The translations under genes were made by a program, and so were the position numbers. Below are positions 6,869 through 13,877 of a stretch of 27,054 nucleotides of DNA, in pieces; position 1 is the stretch's first letter; each line of letters starts with the position of its first letter. Below the pieces are notes generated by a model, which saw only the letters and a list, made by a program, of their open reading frames with translations, was not told the origin of the DNA and did no database searches. Source of the DNA: an uncultured Treponema sp. (GTDB lineage Bacteria > Spirochaetota > Spirochaetia > Treponematales > Treponemataceae); contig CAJUBD010000028.1 of assembly GCA_910584475.1 (NCBI GenBank), positions 1 through 27,054 of the forward strand, written 5' to 3'.

Positions 6869-6914
6869 TGGATATTTTACGAAAAATGTGATATAATTTC
6901 AAGAGCGTGCTCTT
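6868..6914 (+). promoter_or_regulatory. Promoter of the DJ-1 gene with a small palindrome at the start site
   Basis: TTGGAT (6868-6873), an 18-nt spacer and TATAAT (6892-6897), overlapping the divergent hisJ promoter. A perfect palindrome AAGAGC-GT-GCTCTT (6901-6914) covers the predicted plus-strand start and the hisJ -35 edge. It could be an operator acting on both promoters, but no regulator gene is adjacent. Confidence 0.5.
6874..6902 (-). promoter_or_regulatory. Promoter of hisJ, leaderless
   Basis: On the minus strand TTGAAA (6902-6897), a 17-nt spacer and TAAAAT (6879-6874), with 5 nt to the ATG. This is close to consensus and predicts a transcript starting at or beside the initiator codon. 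Confidence 0.5.
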
Positions 6915-7008
6915 CATAGAATTTGAAAAATGAAAAAACAATAGCGAAATTGTTAGCAAGCAGGAAGGATTGCGACTTTCGCTCTTGACTTTTTTATTAG
7001 GAGGAAAA

Positions 7009-7629
7009 ATGTCTAAAATCGTAGTTTTTCTTGCGCCAGGGTTCGAGGAAATCGAGGCTCTTTCGCCTGTGGATTATTTGCGCCGCGCGAAACAGGACGT
7101 GATTTTGGTCGCGCTGCCTGTGGCGGGAAATTTCGGGCGCTTGGTCACGAGCTCTCACAATGTTACGCTTCAGGCGGACAAAACGTTCGAGGAATTTACT
7201 GCGGAAATTGGCTCGGATTTGCCGGACGCGGTCTTTGTTCCAGGCGGAATGCCAGGCTCGAAGAATGTGGCGGCATTTGCGCCCGCGCTTGATTTCATAA
7301 AGAAAATGTTCGAGCAAAAAAAATTGGTTACGGCGATTTGCGCCGCGCCTGTCGTGGTGCTCGCGAAAACTGGCGTGCTCGCAGGAAAACGCTACACTTG
7401 CTATCCCGGAATGAATGAAAATCTCGCCGAATATTGCGGCGGCGATGATGTCGTGGCGGTGGCGATGGAAGGCGCGAAGCATTGTCCCGACGAGCCGTTC
7501 GTGGTTGACGGAAACGTGATTACGGGACGAGGCGCGGGCGCGGCGGAACAGTTCGCGATGGCGATGGTGGAATACCTTTGCGGCGCGGAAACCGCCGCGA
7601 AAATAAAAGAAGCCACGGTACAAAGATAG
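7009..7629 (+). CDS. DJ-1/PfpI-family protein
   Basis: This 206-aa protein of the DJ-1/ThiJ/PfpI superfamily has the conserved glutamate in GFEEIEA (E16) and the nucleophile-elbow cysteine in AICAAPVVV (C111), plus PGGMPG and the C-terminal GAAEQFAMAMVEYL helix. Relatives include YajL and human DJ-1, with chaperone, deglycase/glyoxalase or oxidative-stress roles; the exact activity cannot be read from sequence. The ATG at 7009 is chosen because TAGGAGG lies a few nt upstream; an earlier in-frame ATG at 6970 lacks this. The 5' leader is about 105 nt. Neighbouring rubrerythrin fits a stress theme but is not in the same operon. Confidence 0.9.
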   Translation: MSKIVVFLAPGFEEIEALSPVDYLRRAKQDVILVALPVAGNFGRLVTSSHNVTLQADKTFEEFTAEIGSDLPDAVFVPGGMPGSKNVAAFAPALDFIKKMFEQKKLVTAICAAPVVVLAKTGVLAGKRYTCYPGMNENLAEYCGGDDVVAVAMEGAKHCPDEPFVVDGNVITGRGAGAAEQFAMAMVEYLCGAETAAKIKEATVQR

Positions 7630-7752
7630 ATTTTTTTTGTAAAATTCTTCGCTTCCGCTGGGGCTAGCCTCTGCACCGTTTCGCTGCCGTAAGGGGCTTC
7701 AAACAAAACGTACTCGCGCGTTTTGCTTCGCTCGCAAGATTTTGACACAAAT

Positions 7753-7794
7753 AAAAAAAAGACAGGGCGCAGACAAAAATCCGCGCCCCATCTT
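7753..7794 (-). terminator. Rho-independent terminator of ackA
   Basis: Read on the minus strand, 7794-7783 pairs with 7770-7759 to form a 12-bp stem (two G-T wobbles, GC-rich centre GGGCGC/GCGCCC) around a 12-nt loop, followed by a run of eight T. It lies about 55 nt after the ackA stop. Confidence 0.8.
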
Positions 7795-7848
7795 AATCAT
7801 CAGCGTTTATTTGTGTCTAATTCCTTTCCGCGAATTACCTACTACCCA

Positions 7849-9198
7849 TTACTTATTACCTAAATTGGGTTTTGCGATGATTTTCGCCATGTTCGGGCGT
7901 TTTATCAAATCGGCTTTGAAGCCTTCTTCTCGCGCTTTGTTCACATAGGCGGGGTCTTGGAAAGAATAGGTGAAATGCGTGTGCACGTCGTAAGTGCCTT
8001 TCGTCAGCGCGTAAGTGTCCTCGGTCATCACCAATTCTTCGTCGGTGGGAATGACGAAAACTTTTGTAGGCGAGTCGTCCGCGCTGATGCAAGTCTCGGC
8101 GTTGCCGCCGAACGACCATTCGTTTTTCTGCGCGTCCAATTTAATTCCGATTTCTTCAAGCCCTTCAAGGCAGCCCGCCCGTGTCACGGGACCGCGCTCG
8201 CCCACGCCCGCGGTGAAGACAATCGCGTCCACTCGTCCCAAGATCGCCTTGTACGCGCCGATGTATTTTTTGAGGCGGAAGCATCGCATGTCGATGGCGA
8301 GCTGGCAGAGCTTGTCGCCCGATGCCGCGCCTTGCTCGATGTCGCGGTCGTCGGAAAATTTTCCGTCGGTGATTCCGAGCAGACCTGACTTTTTGTTCAG
8401 CGCCTTGTCCATTTCATCCGCGCTCATTCCGGTTTTCCGCATGATGTAGAAAGGAAGGGCGGGGTCAAGGTCGCCGCATCGAGTGCCCATCACGAGGCCT
8501 TCGAGCGGAGTGATTCCCATCGAAGTGTCGTAGCATACGCCGTTTTTCACCGCGCACACTGACGCGCCGTTTCCGATGTGGCAGATGATGAGGTTCGTCT
8601 CGGAAGGCTTTTTTCCCAAAAGCACAGCCGCGCGTTTTGACGTGTACAAAAATGAAGTGCCGTGGAAGCCGTATCGACGCGCAGAATATTTCGTGTACCA
8701 TTCGCGCGGAACGGCATACATAAAGGCCACTTCGCCCATCGTCTGATGCCAAGCCGTATCCATGATCGCGCAGTGCGGAACATTTGGCAAAACTTTTTGC
8801 GCCGCCTCGATTCCCATGATATTCGCGGGATTGTGCAGCGGTCCTAAATCCTGCACGGAGCGGAATGTCTCCAGGACTTCAGGTGTGATTATCACCGACT
8901 TCGTGAATTTGTCGCCGCCATGCAATACGCGGTGTCCGACCGCGCCGATTACGCCCATGTCGCTTATCACGCCCACTTCCTTGTCCGTGAGCATTTTTAT
9001 GATCAGCTCGATGGCTTCCTTGTGCGTCGGGCAGGGACTTTCGATTTCAGTTTTTTTGCCTTTCGCCTTGTGCGTGATGCACGAGCCGTCCGCGCCCACG
9101 CGTTCCACCACGCCTGTCGCGAGGACTTCCTTTTTGTCCCAGTCGTAAACCTGATATTTCGCGGAACTCGATCCGCAGTTGAGTGTGAGAATGACCAT
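7849..9198 (-). CDS. ackA: Acetate kinase
   Basis: The protein is 449 aa. It makes ATP and acetate from acetyl phosphate at the end of fermentation. All family motifs are visible: LNCGSSSAKY (N-terminal), GHRVLHGG, IMDTAWHQTM, YGFHGTSF, CHIGNGASVC, MGITPLEGLVMGTRCGDLDP and VFTAGVGERGP. The usual family end falls near VIPTDEELVMTEDTYAL. Here about 50 further residues follow (TYDVHTHFTYSFQDPAYVNK to the end), making it longer than the roughly 400 aa typical of the family. The start ATG is preceded by GAGGG about 6 nt upstream. No pta gene lies next to it. A strong terminator follows. Confidence 0.97.
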   Translation of the reverse strand: MVILTLNCGSSSAKYQVYDWDKKEVLATGVVERVGADGSCITHKAKGKKTEIESPCPTHKEAIELIIKMLTDKEVGVISDMGVIGAVGHRVLHGGDKFTKSVIITPEVLETFRSVQDLGPLHNPANIMGIEAAQKVLPNVPHCAIMDTAWHQTMGEVAFMYAVPREWYTKYSARRYGFHGTSFLYTSKRAAVLLGKKPSETNLIICHIGNGASVCAVKNGVCYDTSMGITPLEGLVMGTRCGDLDPALPFYIMRKTGMSADEMDKALNKKSGLLGITDGKFSDDRDIEQGAASGDKLCQLAIDMRCFRLKKYIGAYKAILGRVDAIVFTAGVGERGPVTRAGCLEGLEEIGIKLDAQKNEWSFGGNAETCISADDSPTKVFVIPTDEELVMTEDTYALTKGTYDVHTHFTYSFQDPAYVNKAREEGFKADLIKRPNMAKIIAKPNLGNK

Positions 9199-9382
9199 TT
9201 TTTCCCTCGGTCTTTTAAGAAAATGTGAATTTAATTTTTGCCAACGGCAAAAACGCTTTAGAAAACGCGAAAAGGCTTTTCCATGGCGTTCATCAAAAAA
9301 TTAAATTCAAAACTTTTTTCATTCTATTATATTTTGAAAAATTTTGCAATGTTTAAATATGACAAGAAAAAAATAAAAGTTG

Positions 9383-9411
9383 TTGAAAGTCCGATGAAAT
9401 TGCGCTATTAT
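9383..9411 (+). promoter_or_regulatory. Promoter of the YgiT-type zinc-finger gene
   Basis: TTGAAA (9383-9388), a 17-nt spacer and TATTAT (9406-9411) give a predicted start near 9418. This rules out the in-frame ATG codons further upstream (from 9283) as translation starts. Confidence 0.6.
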
Positions 9412-9441
9412 TTTAATGTGGAAATAGAAGGAATACTTGTG

Positions 9442-9675
9442 ATGATGAAATGCTTTTTTTGTAAGGGAGAAATGGTTGATGATGTCACGAACTATATGTC
9501 CGACATCGGAGGAAAATTTGTCATAATCAAAAATGTGCCTTGTCACAAATGTACGCAATGCGGCGAGATTTCATACAATGGAAAAACCGCCGCGCAATTG
9601 GAAAAGATTGTCGCGCAGGCAAAAGAAAAATTGGAAAGCGAAGTTTTCATAACGGAATATAAAACTGCGGCTTGA
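9442..9675 (+). CDS. YgiT-type zinc-finger protein, orphan antitoxin-like
   Basis: This small protein of about 77 aa starts MMKCFFCKGEM. Two cysteine pairs (CFFC and CHKCTQCGE) form the zinc-binding MqsA/YgiT N-terminal domain, followed by ISYNGKTAAQLEKIV and a short C-terminal strand. In type II toxin-antitoxin systems such proteins partner a small toxin (MqsR- or DUF4258-type), usually encoded directly upstream. No such toxin ORF is present here and the gene has its own promoter, so it seems to be a solitary copy. There is no helix-turn-helix domain like that of full MqsA. Start: AGAAGGAA is 8 nt upstream of the ATG at 9442; the ATG at 9445 and GTG at 9439 are alternatives. Confidence 0.75.
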   Translation: MMKCFFCKGEMVDDVTNYMSDIGGKFVIIKNVPCHKCTQCGEISYNGKTAAQLEKIVAQAKEKLESEVFITEYKTAA

Positions 9676-9740
9676 AATTTCTACAGCCCTCAACTTTTTT
9701 ATTTCTTTGCGATTTTTCTCTAGCCTTTTTCAAGATAATT

Positions 9741-9749
9741 TGTTATATT
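9741..9749 (+). promoter_or_regulatory. Possible extended -10 promoter of rubrerythrin
   Basis: TG-N-TATATT at 9741-9749, about 54 nt before the rubrerythrin start. No convincing -35 box is visible, so this is a tentative call. Confidence 0.35.
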
Positions 9750-9802
9750 TAAATTAAGATTGATTTTTAGGAAAATTGCGTTCGGAGCAACTAGGAGGTT
9801 TT

Positions 9803-10342
9803 ATGAAGAAATGGAGATGTAAAATCTGCGGTTATGTTTTCACTGGCGACAACGCGCCTGACGAATGTCCGCAGTGCCACGCGAAGAATCCGTGGGTGGA
9901 AGTGAAAGAGGACGCGGGATTTGCCTGCGAGCATGAAGTAGGTTCTGCGAAAGATTTGGACGCGGAAGTCGTGCAGGGCTTGCGCGACAATTTCAACGGA
10001 GAATGCAGCGAAGTGGGAATGTATTTGGCGATGAGCCGTCAGGCTGACCGGCAAGGCTATCCTGAAATCGCCGAGGCTTTCAAACGCTACGCTTTTGAGG
10101 AGGCCGAGCATGCCGCGAAGTTCGCCGAACTTTTGGGCGAAGTGGTGACGAACGACACCAAGAAAAATTTGCAGATGCGCGTCGATGCAGAAGCGGGCGC
10201 ATGCGAAGGAAAATTTATGCTCGCGAAAAAGGCGAAGGAATTGGGCTACGATGCCGTCCATGACACGGTGCACGAAATGGCAAAGGACGAAGCCCGCCAC
10301 GGAGCCGGATTCAAAGGCTTGCTTGCGCGATATTTCAAATAA
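9803..10342 (+). CDS. Rubrerythrin with N-terminal rubredoxin domain (reverse rubrerythrin type)
   Basis: The protein is 179 aa. Residues 1-35 form a rubredoxin-like iron site (WRCKICGYVFTGDNAPDECPQC, two CxxC pairs). The rest is a ferritin-like four-helix di-iron domain with GECSEVGMYLAMSRQAD, FEEAEHAAKFAELLGE and AKDEARHGAGFKGL carrying the Glu/His ligands. The domain order is reversed compared with classical rubrerythrin. Such proteins act as NAD(P)H-dependent peroxidases in the cytoplasm of anaerobes, reducing hydrogen peroxide and protecting against oxygen. The ATG at 9803 has an ideal TAGGAGG site; the in-frame ATG at 9776 is too early. The exported unknown protein follows 7 nt later. 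Confidence 0.93.
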   Translation: MKKWRCKICGYVFTGDNAPDECPQCHAKNPWVEVKEDAGFACEHEVGSAKDLDAEVVQGLRDNFNGECSEVGMYLAMSRQADRQGYPEIAEAFKRYAFEEAEHAAKFAELLGEVVTNDTKKNLQMRVDAEAGACEGKFMLAKKAKELGYDAVHDTVHEMAKDEARHGAGFKGLLARYFK

Positions 10343-10349
10343 GCGCATT

Positions 10350-11198
10350 ATGAAAAAAGCGTGCGGCGTGTTTTTCATGTTTTTCGTTTCTCTTGTGATT
10401 TTCGCGCCGCGCTCTTTCGCGCTTGATTTTTTCGAATACGAAAATTCCATTTTGCAGGAAGTTTTTCGTGTTCGGCTCGAGGCGAGGAAATTCTCTACGA
10501 ATTCTGAATCTTTGGAATTCGTAAGAAATTCTCGCTCGAAAATTCTTTCTGATTCCGCGCTGGAAAAAATTTCCGACGAGGCGAAAATCACGTTCGAAAA
10601 TTTTTTCGTTTGGGAAGAATTCCATTTTTTGTGGGAAGAAAATCCCGAAGATTCTGAGGCGTGGAAATTACTTGAAAATCAATACGAAAAAAATCTGCGT
10701 TGGAAATCAAGTCATCCCGTCGAGTCGCGAAACTTTTGGTATTCTTTGGGCGTGTACGAACTGGCGAATTCTTTCATGCCGAAAATGAAATTGTCGGATT
10801 TGATGAAAGTCGGCTTGGAAGAAAAAAAATTCTACGATTCCTTTTTGGAAAGGGATTCCGAAAACAGCGTGCTCTGTTTAAACGTCGCGCTTTGGTACGA
10901 CTACGCTCCGTCGTTTGGAGGGGGAAGCGTTTCCAAAGCGGAAAAGTATTTACTCGCGGCGGTAAAAAACGCGCGGAGCGACTACGAAAAATTTTTCTCC
11001 AATTTTTACCTTTCGCAATTAGAATTCGATCGCGGCGAAAGCGCGCTTTTCGAAAAATACTTCGCGGCGGCGCAAGCGATTCTCGGCGAAAGCGGATTTT
11101 TGGAATTCACGCGCGATTTGAACGAAGCGGGATTTTCATATTTGGAATACACGAAAAACCGCGAGAAAGTGGAAAAGTCCTTGTCGCGAAAAAAATGA
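10350..11198 (+). CDS. Exported hypothetical protein, helical repeat-like
   Basis: The protein is 282 aa with a signal peptide (MKKACGVFFMFFVSLVIFAP then SFA before LDFFEYE) and no lipobox cysteine. The mature part is almost all helical and rich in Glu, Phe, Ser and Lys. Segments such as NVALWYDYAPSFGGGSVSKA and FSNFYLSQLEFDRGESALFE resemble TPR-type helical hairpins, close in style to the solute-binding TPR protein of TatT-type transporters, but I cannot assign a family. The start at 10350 is chosen for the signal peptide; there is no Shine-Dalgarno, and the gene begins 7 nt after the rubrerythrin stop, so coupling is likely. The coding sequence contains long runs of A and T typical of its neighbours. 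Confidence 0.75.
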   Translation: MKKACGVFFMFFVSLVIFAPRSFALDFFEYENSILQEVFRVRLEARKFSTNSESLEFVRNSRSKILSDSALEKISDEAKITFENFFVWEEFHFLWEENPEDSEAWKLLENQYEKNLRWKSSHPVESRNFWYSLGVYELANSFMPKMKLSDLMKVGLEEKKFYDSFLERDSENSVLCLNVALWYDYAPSFGGGSVSKAEKYLLAAVKNARSDYEKFFSNFYLSQLEFDRGESALFEKYFAAAQAILGESGFLEFTRDLNEAGFSYLEYTKNREKVEKSLSRKK

Positions 11199-11271
11199 AG
11201 TCTTGACATTTGGACTATTGTGAATAAGGGCGGATGCGCAAGCGGGCTGGAAAAGAAAAGGTCTTTGTAAA

Positions 11272-11952
11272 ATGAAAGTCGAGCACATAATTTTTGATTT
11301 GGACAATACGCTTTACTCGAGCACCGCCGCGATGGACGCGGGAATCATGCGGCGAATGATGGAAGCCGTGGCGGAATTTTTCGGCGTGGACATTGAGACT
11401 GCCGCGAAAATGAGGCGCGAGAATCTTCCGAAATTCAGCACGACGCTCGAATGGCTTCGCAGCGAAGGACTTTCCGACACGGAAAAATATTTCGCGCACG
11501 TGCATCCTGAAAACGAGGCGGACGAACTTCCTCCAGACGAAAACCTGCGCACCTTGATTTCGGGCATTTCGCAAAGCCGCGTAATCCTGACGAACGCCCC
11601 GCTGGAGCATGCCGAGCGCGTATTGAAAAAGCTCAATGTCGCGGACTTGTTTTCCGACATCGTGGACATACGCGCGTGCGGCCTGCAAGGAAAGCCTTAC
11701 GAGGGCGCGTACAGGAAGGCTTTGGAAAAATGCGGCGGCGACATTTCGAACACGATTTTTTTGGACGACCAGCTAAAATATACGGACGGCTTTCGCGCGC
11801 TCGGCGGAACTGCGGTTTTGGTGGGCGCGCAGAACGGACGGCCGCTCAATCCCGAAAGTCCGATTTTCGCGAAACTCCCGCACGAAAAAAAAGGTGAATT
11901 TTTTAAAATAAATTCGATATATTTTTTGCCAGACCTCTTGCATAAATTTTGA
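11272..11952 (+). CDS. HAD-superfamily hydrolase, pyrimidine 5'-nucleotidase-like
   Basis: A 226-aa HAD phosphatase with motif I FDLDNTLY (nucleophile and acid Asp), motif II ILTNAP, a lysine near GLQGKPYEGAYRKAL (motif III) and motif IV FLDDQ. The helical cap after motif I and the LDNTLY form point to the SDT1/YjjG-type subgroup that removes phosphate from nucleoside monophosphates. Substrate is not provable here. AAAAGG lies about 10 nt before the ATG. The end of the gene overlaps the promoter of tRNA-Ala. Confidence 0.85.
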   Translation: MKVEHIIFDLDNTLYSSTAAMDAGIMRRMMEAVAEFFGVDIETAAKMRRENLPKFSTTLEWLRSEGLSDTEKYFAHVHPENEADELPPDENLRTLISGISQSRVILTNAPLEHAERVLKKLNVADLFSDIVDIRACGLQGKPYEGAYRKALEKCGGDISNTIFLDDQLKYTDGFRALGGTAVLVGAQNGRPLNPESPIFAKLPHEKKGEFFKINSIYFLPDLLHKF

Positions 11953-11966
11953 AAAAGTGCTAGAAT
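11938..11966 (+). promoter_or_regulatory. Promoter of tRNA-Ala
   Basis: TTGCAT (11938-11943), a 17-nt spacer and TAGAAT (11961-11966) with an upstream TG (extended -10). The predicted start is about 5 nt before the mature tRNA. It lies partly inside the end of the HAD gene. Confidence 0.55.
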
Positions 11967-11977
11967 AAAAATCACTT

Positions 11978-12050
11978 GGGGTATTAGCTCATCTGGTAGA
12001 GCGATAGGTTCGCAATCTATAGGTGGTCGGTTCGAGTCCGATATACTCCA
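11978..12050 (+). tRNA. tRNA-Ala (anticodon CGC)
   Basis: A 73-nt cloverleaf. The acceptor stem is GGGGTAT/ATACTCC with the alanine identity pair G3-U70, discriminator A, and no encoded CCA. The D-stem is GCTC/GAGC. The anticodon stem is ATAGG/TCTAT around the loop TTCGCAA, giving anticodon CGC, which reads GCG. The T-arm is GTCGG-TTCGAGT-CCGAT. The G-U pair and the anticodon agree on alanine. Confidence 0.93.
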
Positions 12051-12120
12051 ATTGCGTGAGCGACATGCTAAACATTTTCTTGAGGCAAGCGGCAGTCTTT
12101 TCTGACGCATGCTTTGGCGA

Positions 12121-12151
12121 AACGCGGTTCTTTCGAGCCGCGTTTTTTTTT
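12121..12151 (+). terminator. Rho-independent terminator after tRNA-Ala
   Basis: A 10-bp stem (AACGCGGTTC with GAGCCGCGTT, one wobble) around a TTTC loop, followed by nine T including the stem's last two. It lies 70 nt after the tRNA and closes the core-gene block. Confidence 0.85.
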
Positions 12152-12190
12152 ATGTCCAAAACGAATTCCTTTTAAATCATCTGTATAGTG

Positions 12191-12219
12191 TTTACAATAT
12201 AAACGAAATAGTGTATATT
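12191..12219 (+). promoter_or_regulatory. Promoter of the polysaccharide operon
   Basis: TTTACA (12191-12196), a 17-nt spacer and TATATT (12214-12219). The predicted start near 12226 leaves a leader of about 180 nt before the wzx start, filled with hairpins. No other gene is available for this promoter. Confidence 0.55.
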
Positions 12220-12220
12220 T

Positions 12221-12258
12221 ACTCCGAAAATTCGGATTCTGAATTTTCGGAGTTTTTT
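12221..12258 (+). terminator. Perfect 13-bp hairpin with T-run in the operon leader
   Basis: ACTCCGAAAATTC (12221-12233) pairs perfectly with GAATTTTCGGAGT (12241-12253) around a 7-nt loop, followed by six T. It has terminator form, for upstream transcripts or as part of leader attenuation. Its left arm begins 2 nt after the -10 box, so transcripts from that promoter would contain only part of the stem. Confidence 0.55.
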
Positions 12259-12272
12259 GTGTGCAAGGTGCG

Positions 12273-12378
12273 AAAAACTCTGTGAGTTTTTTTAGAAACT
12301 CTTTGAGTTTTGTCTAAGAACTCACAGAGTTTTTGGTGAAAACTCACAGTGTTTTTGAAAAAAGGCTGTGAGTTTTTT
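12273..12378 (+). repeat. Leader array of five AACTC/GAGTT palindromic repeats
   Basis: Five related units. R1 12273-12291 is AAAAACTC-TGT-GAGTTTTT; R2 12296-12310 is AAACTC-TTT-GAGTTT; R3 12319-12334 is AACTC-ACA-GAGTT plus T; R4 12339-12355; R5 12366-12378. Each ends in 4-7 T. R1 (12273-12288) is also fully complementary to R3 over 16 nt, and R4 (12339-12349) to R5 (12366-12376) over 11 nt; R1 can pair with R4, and R3 with R5, instead. Alternative folds with T-runs just before the first gene suggest control of read-through into the operon. The repeats and complementarity are seen; the function is inference. Confidence 0.75.
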
Positions 12379-12404
12379 GGCGGAAGTGAGGTTTCTGGAG
12401 AGAC

Positions 12405-13877
12405 ATGGAAAAGGAAGCGGGAGAATCTTCAATAAAGCGTAATGCTCTGTTAAATATAATACGAACATCTCTTTCCATTATTTTTCCTTTAATAACATTT
12501 CCGTATGCAACGAGGATTTTGCAGCCGGAAGGAATTGGTAAGGCGCAGTTTTCGTCTAGCATCATATCATATTTTGTCATGATTGCAGGATTGGGAATAG
12601 GGATTTATGGGATTCGGGAAACAGCAAAAAGGCGGGACAATGCAGAAGATTTGACACAAATAACTAAAGAGCTGTTTTTCTTAAACCTTTTGCCAACAAT
12701 ATTTGCATATATTCTTTTGTGTGTGACACTTTTTTTTATACCAAAATTCAATGCTTATAAAAAACTGCTGCTAATATATTCGGCTACTATACTCTTTAGC
12801 ACAATTGGTCTTGAATGGCTTTATAGCGGATTGGAACAATATGCATATATAACAGTTAGACAATTTGCATTTCAATTTCTAAGCCTTATACTTCTTTTTG
12901 TTTTTGTAAAAGGAGAAGGCGATGTTTCAAAATATGCCTTAATAAGTGTATTTGCAAATGTAGGATCAAATATTTGCAATTTTGTTCATTCTCGAAAATA
13001 TATCAATTGGAAGCAACCTGTTAAACCTGAAATTTTAAAGCACTTAAAGCCCGTATTCATTTTGTTTGGTATGCGAGTTGCGGCAAGTCTGTATGTAACG
13101 CTTGACACCACTTTGCTTGGATTTCTTACCGAGGATACACAAGTCGGCTATTATGAAGTGGCAAATAAGATGACGCGCATTGTCGTTTCTTTGATAACTA
13201 GCGTTACAGCGGTTATGTTGCCACGGCTTTCATTTTTCGTAGCAAAGAATGATTTTACCGCCTTCACGACTTTATCAGAAAAAAGTTTTGAAATGATTTT
13301 ATTGTTCTCTATGCCAATGTCGGCAGGTCTTTTTGTATTGAGTGAAAACATTGTGTTGCTTGTTAGCGGCACACAATTTGAATTTGCTATTCCTGTTATG
13401 AGAGTATTGTCTATTTTAGTTTTAATTATTCCTATTAGTAATTTTTTCGGAAATCAAATTTTCTTGCCTCTTGGAAAAGAAAAGATTTCATTGTATGCAA
13501 TGTTGATCGGCGCGGTAGTTAATATTGTATTGAGCGTTTTTTTTATTTATCAATTCGGAGCGTTTGGCGCGGCTCTTGCCAGCGTAATAGCAGAAACTTC
13601 AATTGCAATTTTTTATTTGATAATAGCAGCCATGCATTCTATCTTTACTGTTTTAGTAAAACCATTGCTCCATTATATTATCGCAACAGGCATTATGACA
13701 GGTGCAGTATTTTTTCTTAATCATCTCCCTGTTTCCTTGGGTGCAAAAACAATTTGTTCTGTCTTGGGTGGAATGGTTATTTACGGAATCTTCCTTTTCG
13801 CTATTCATGATAATGCTTTTATAGAACTTTCTTTACGACTGAAAAATAAATTGCATATTTTAGGAGATAAAAAATGA
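12405..13877 (+). CDS. wzx: Wzx-type oligosaccharide flippase
   Basis: A 490-aa polytopic membrane protein with about 12-14 hydrophobic segments and the N-terminal NALLNIIRTSLSIIFPLITF / PYATRILQPEGIGKAQF pattern of the polysaccharide transporter (Wzx/RfbX, MOP superfamily). It moves the undecaprenyl-linked repeat unit across the inner membrane. Length is normal for the family. The ATG at 12405 follows GGAGAG at about 5 nt. It is the first gene of the operon, and its end overlaps the NeuB-type gene by 4 nt (ATGA). Codon use is AT-rich compared with the core genes before the tRNA. Confidence 0.92.
   Translation: MEKEAGESSIKRNALLNIIRTSLSIIFPLITFPYATRILQPEGIGKAQFSSSIISYFVMIAGLGIGIYGIRETAKRRDNAEDLTQITKELFFLNLLPTIFAYILLCVTLFFIPKFNAYKKLLLIYSATILFSTIGLEWLYSGLEQYAYITVRQFAFQFLSLILLFVFVKGEGDVSKYALISVFANVGSNICNFVHSRKYINWKQPVKPEILKHLKPVFILFGMRVAASLYVTLDTTLLGFLTEDTQVGYYEVANKMTRIVVSLITSVTAVMLPRLSFFVAKNDFTAFTTLSEKSFEMILLFSMPMSAGLFVLSENIVLLVSGTQFEFAIPVMRVLSILVLIIPISNFFGNQIFLPLGKEKISLYAMLIGAVVNIVLSVFFIYQFGAFGAALASVIAETSIAIFYLIIAAMHSIFTVLVKPLLHYIIATGIMTGAVFFLNHLPVSLGAKTICSVLGGMVIYGIFLFAIHDNAFIELSLRLKNKLHILGDKK

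Noticed and set aside
7704..7725. Hairpin CAAAACG/CGTTTTG after the DJ-1 gene as a terminator
   Set aside because: Only 7 bp and no T-run follows on the plus strand; left unassigned in the 7630-7848 gap.
9283..9441. Longer N-terminus for the YgiT-type protein
   Set aside because: The promoter at 9383-9411 lies inside this extension, and the conserved domain begins at MKCFFC; a ribosome site is placed for ATG 9442.
10185..10349. Early start of the exported protein inside rubrerythrin
   Set aside because: The signal peptide starts at 10350; the upstream part is an out-of-frame shadow of rubrerythrin.
11203..11208. TTGACA upstream of the HAD gene as a promoter
   Set aside because: A perfect -35 box, but no acceptable -10 box at 16-18 nt distance.
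11978..12050. tRNA-Ala as attachment site of an integrated island
   Set aside because: No integrase gene and no direct repeat of the tRNA 3' end was found downstream within the window.
12273..12378. CRISPR array
   Set aside because: Units are short, in both orientations, with irregular very short spacers, and no cas genes are present.
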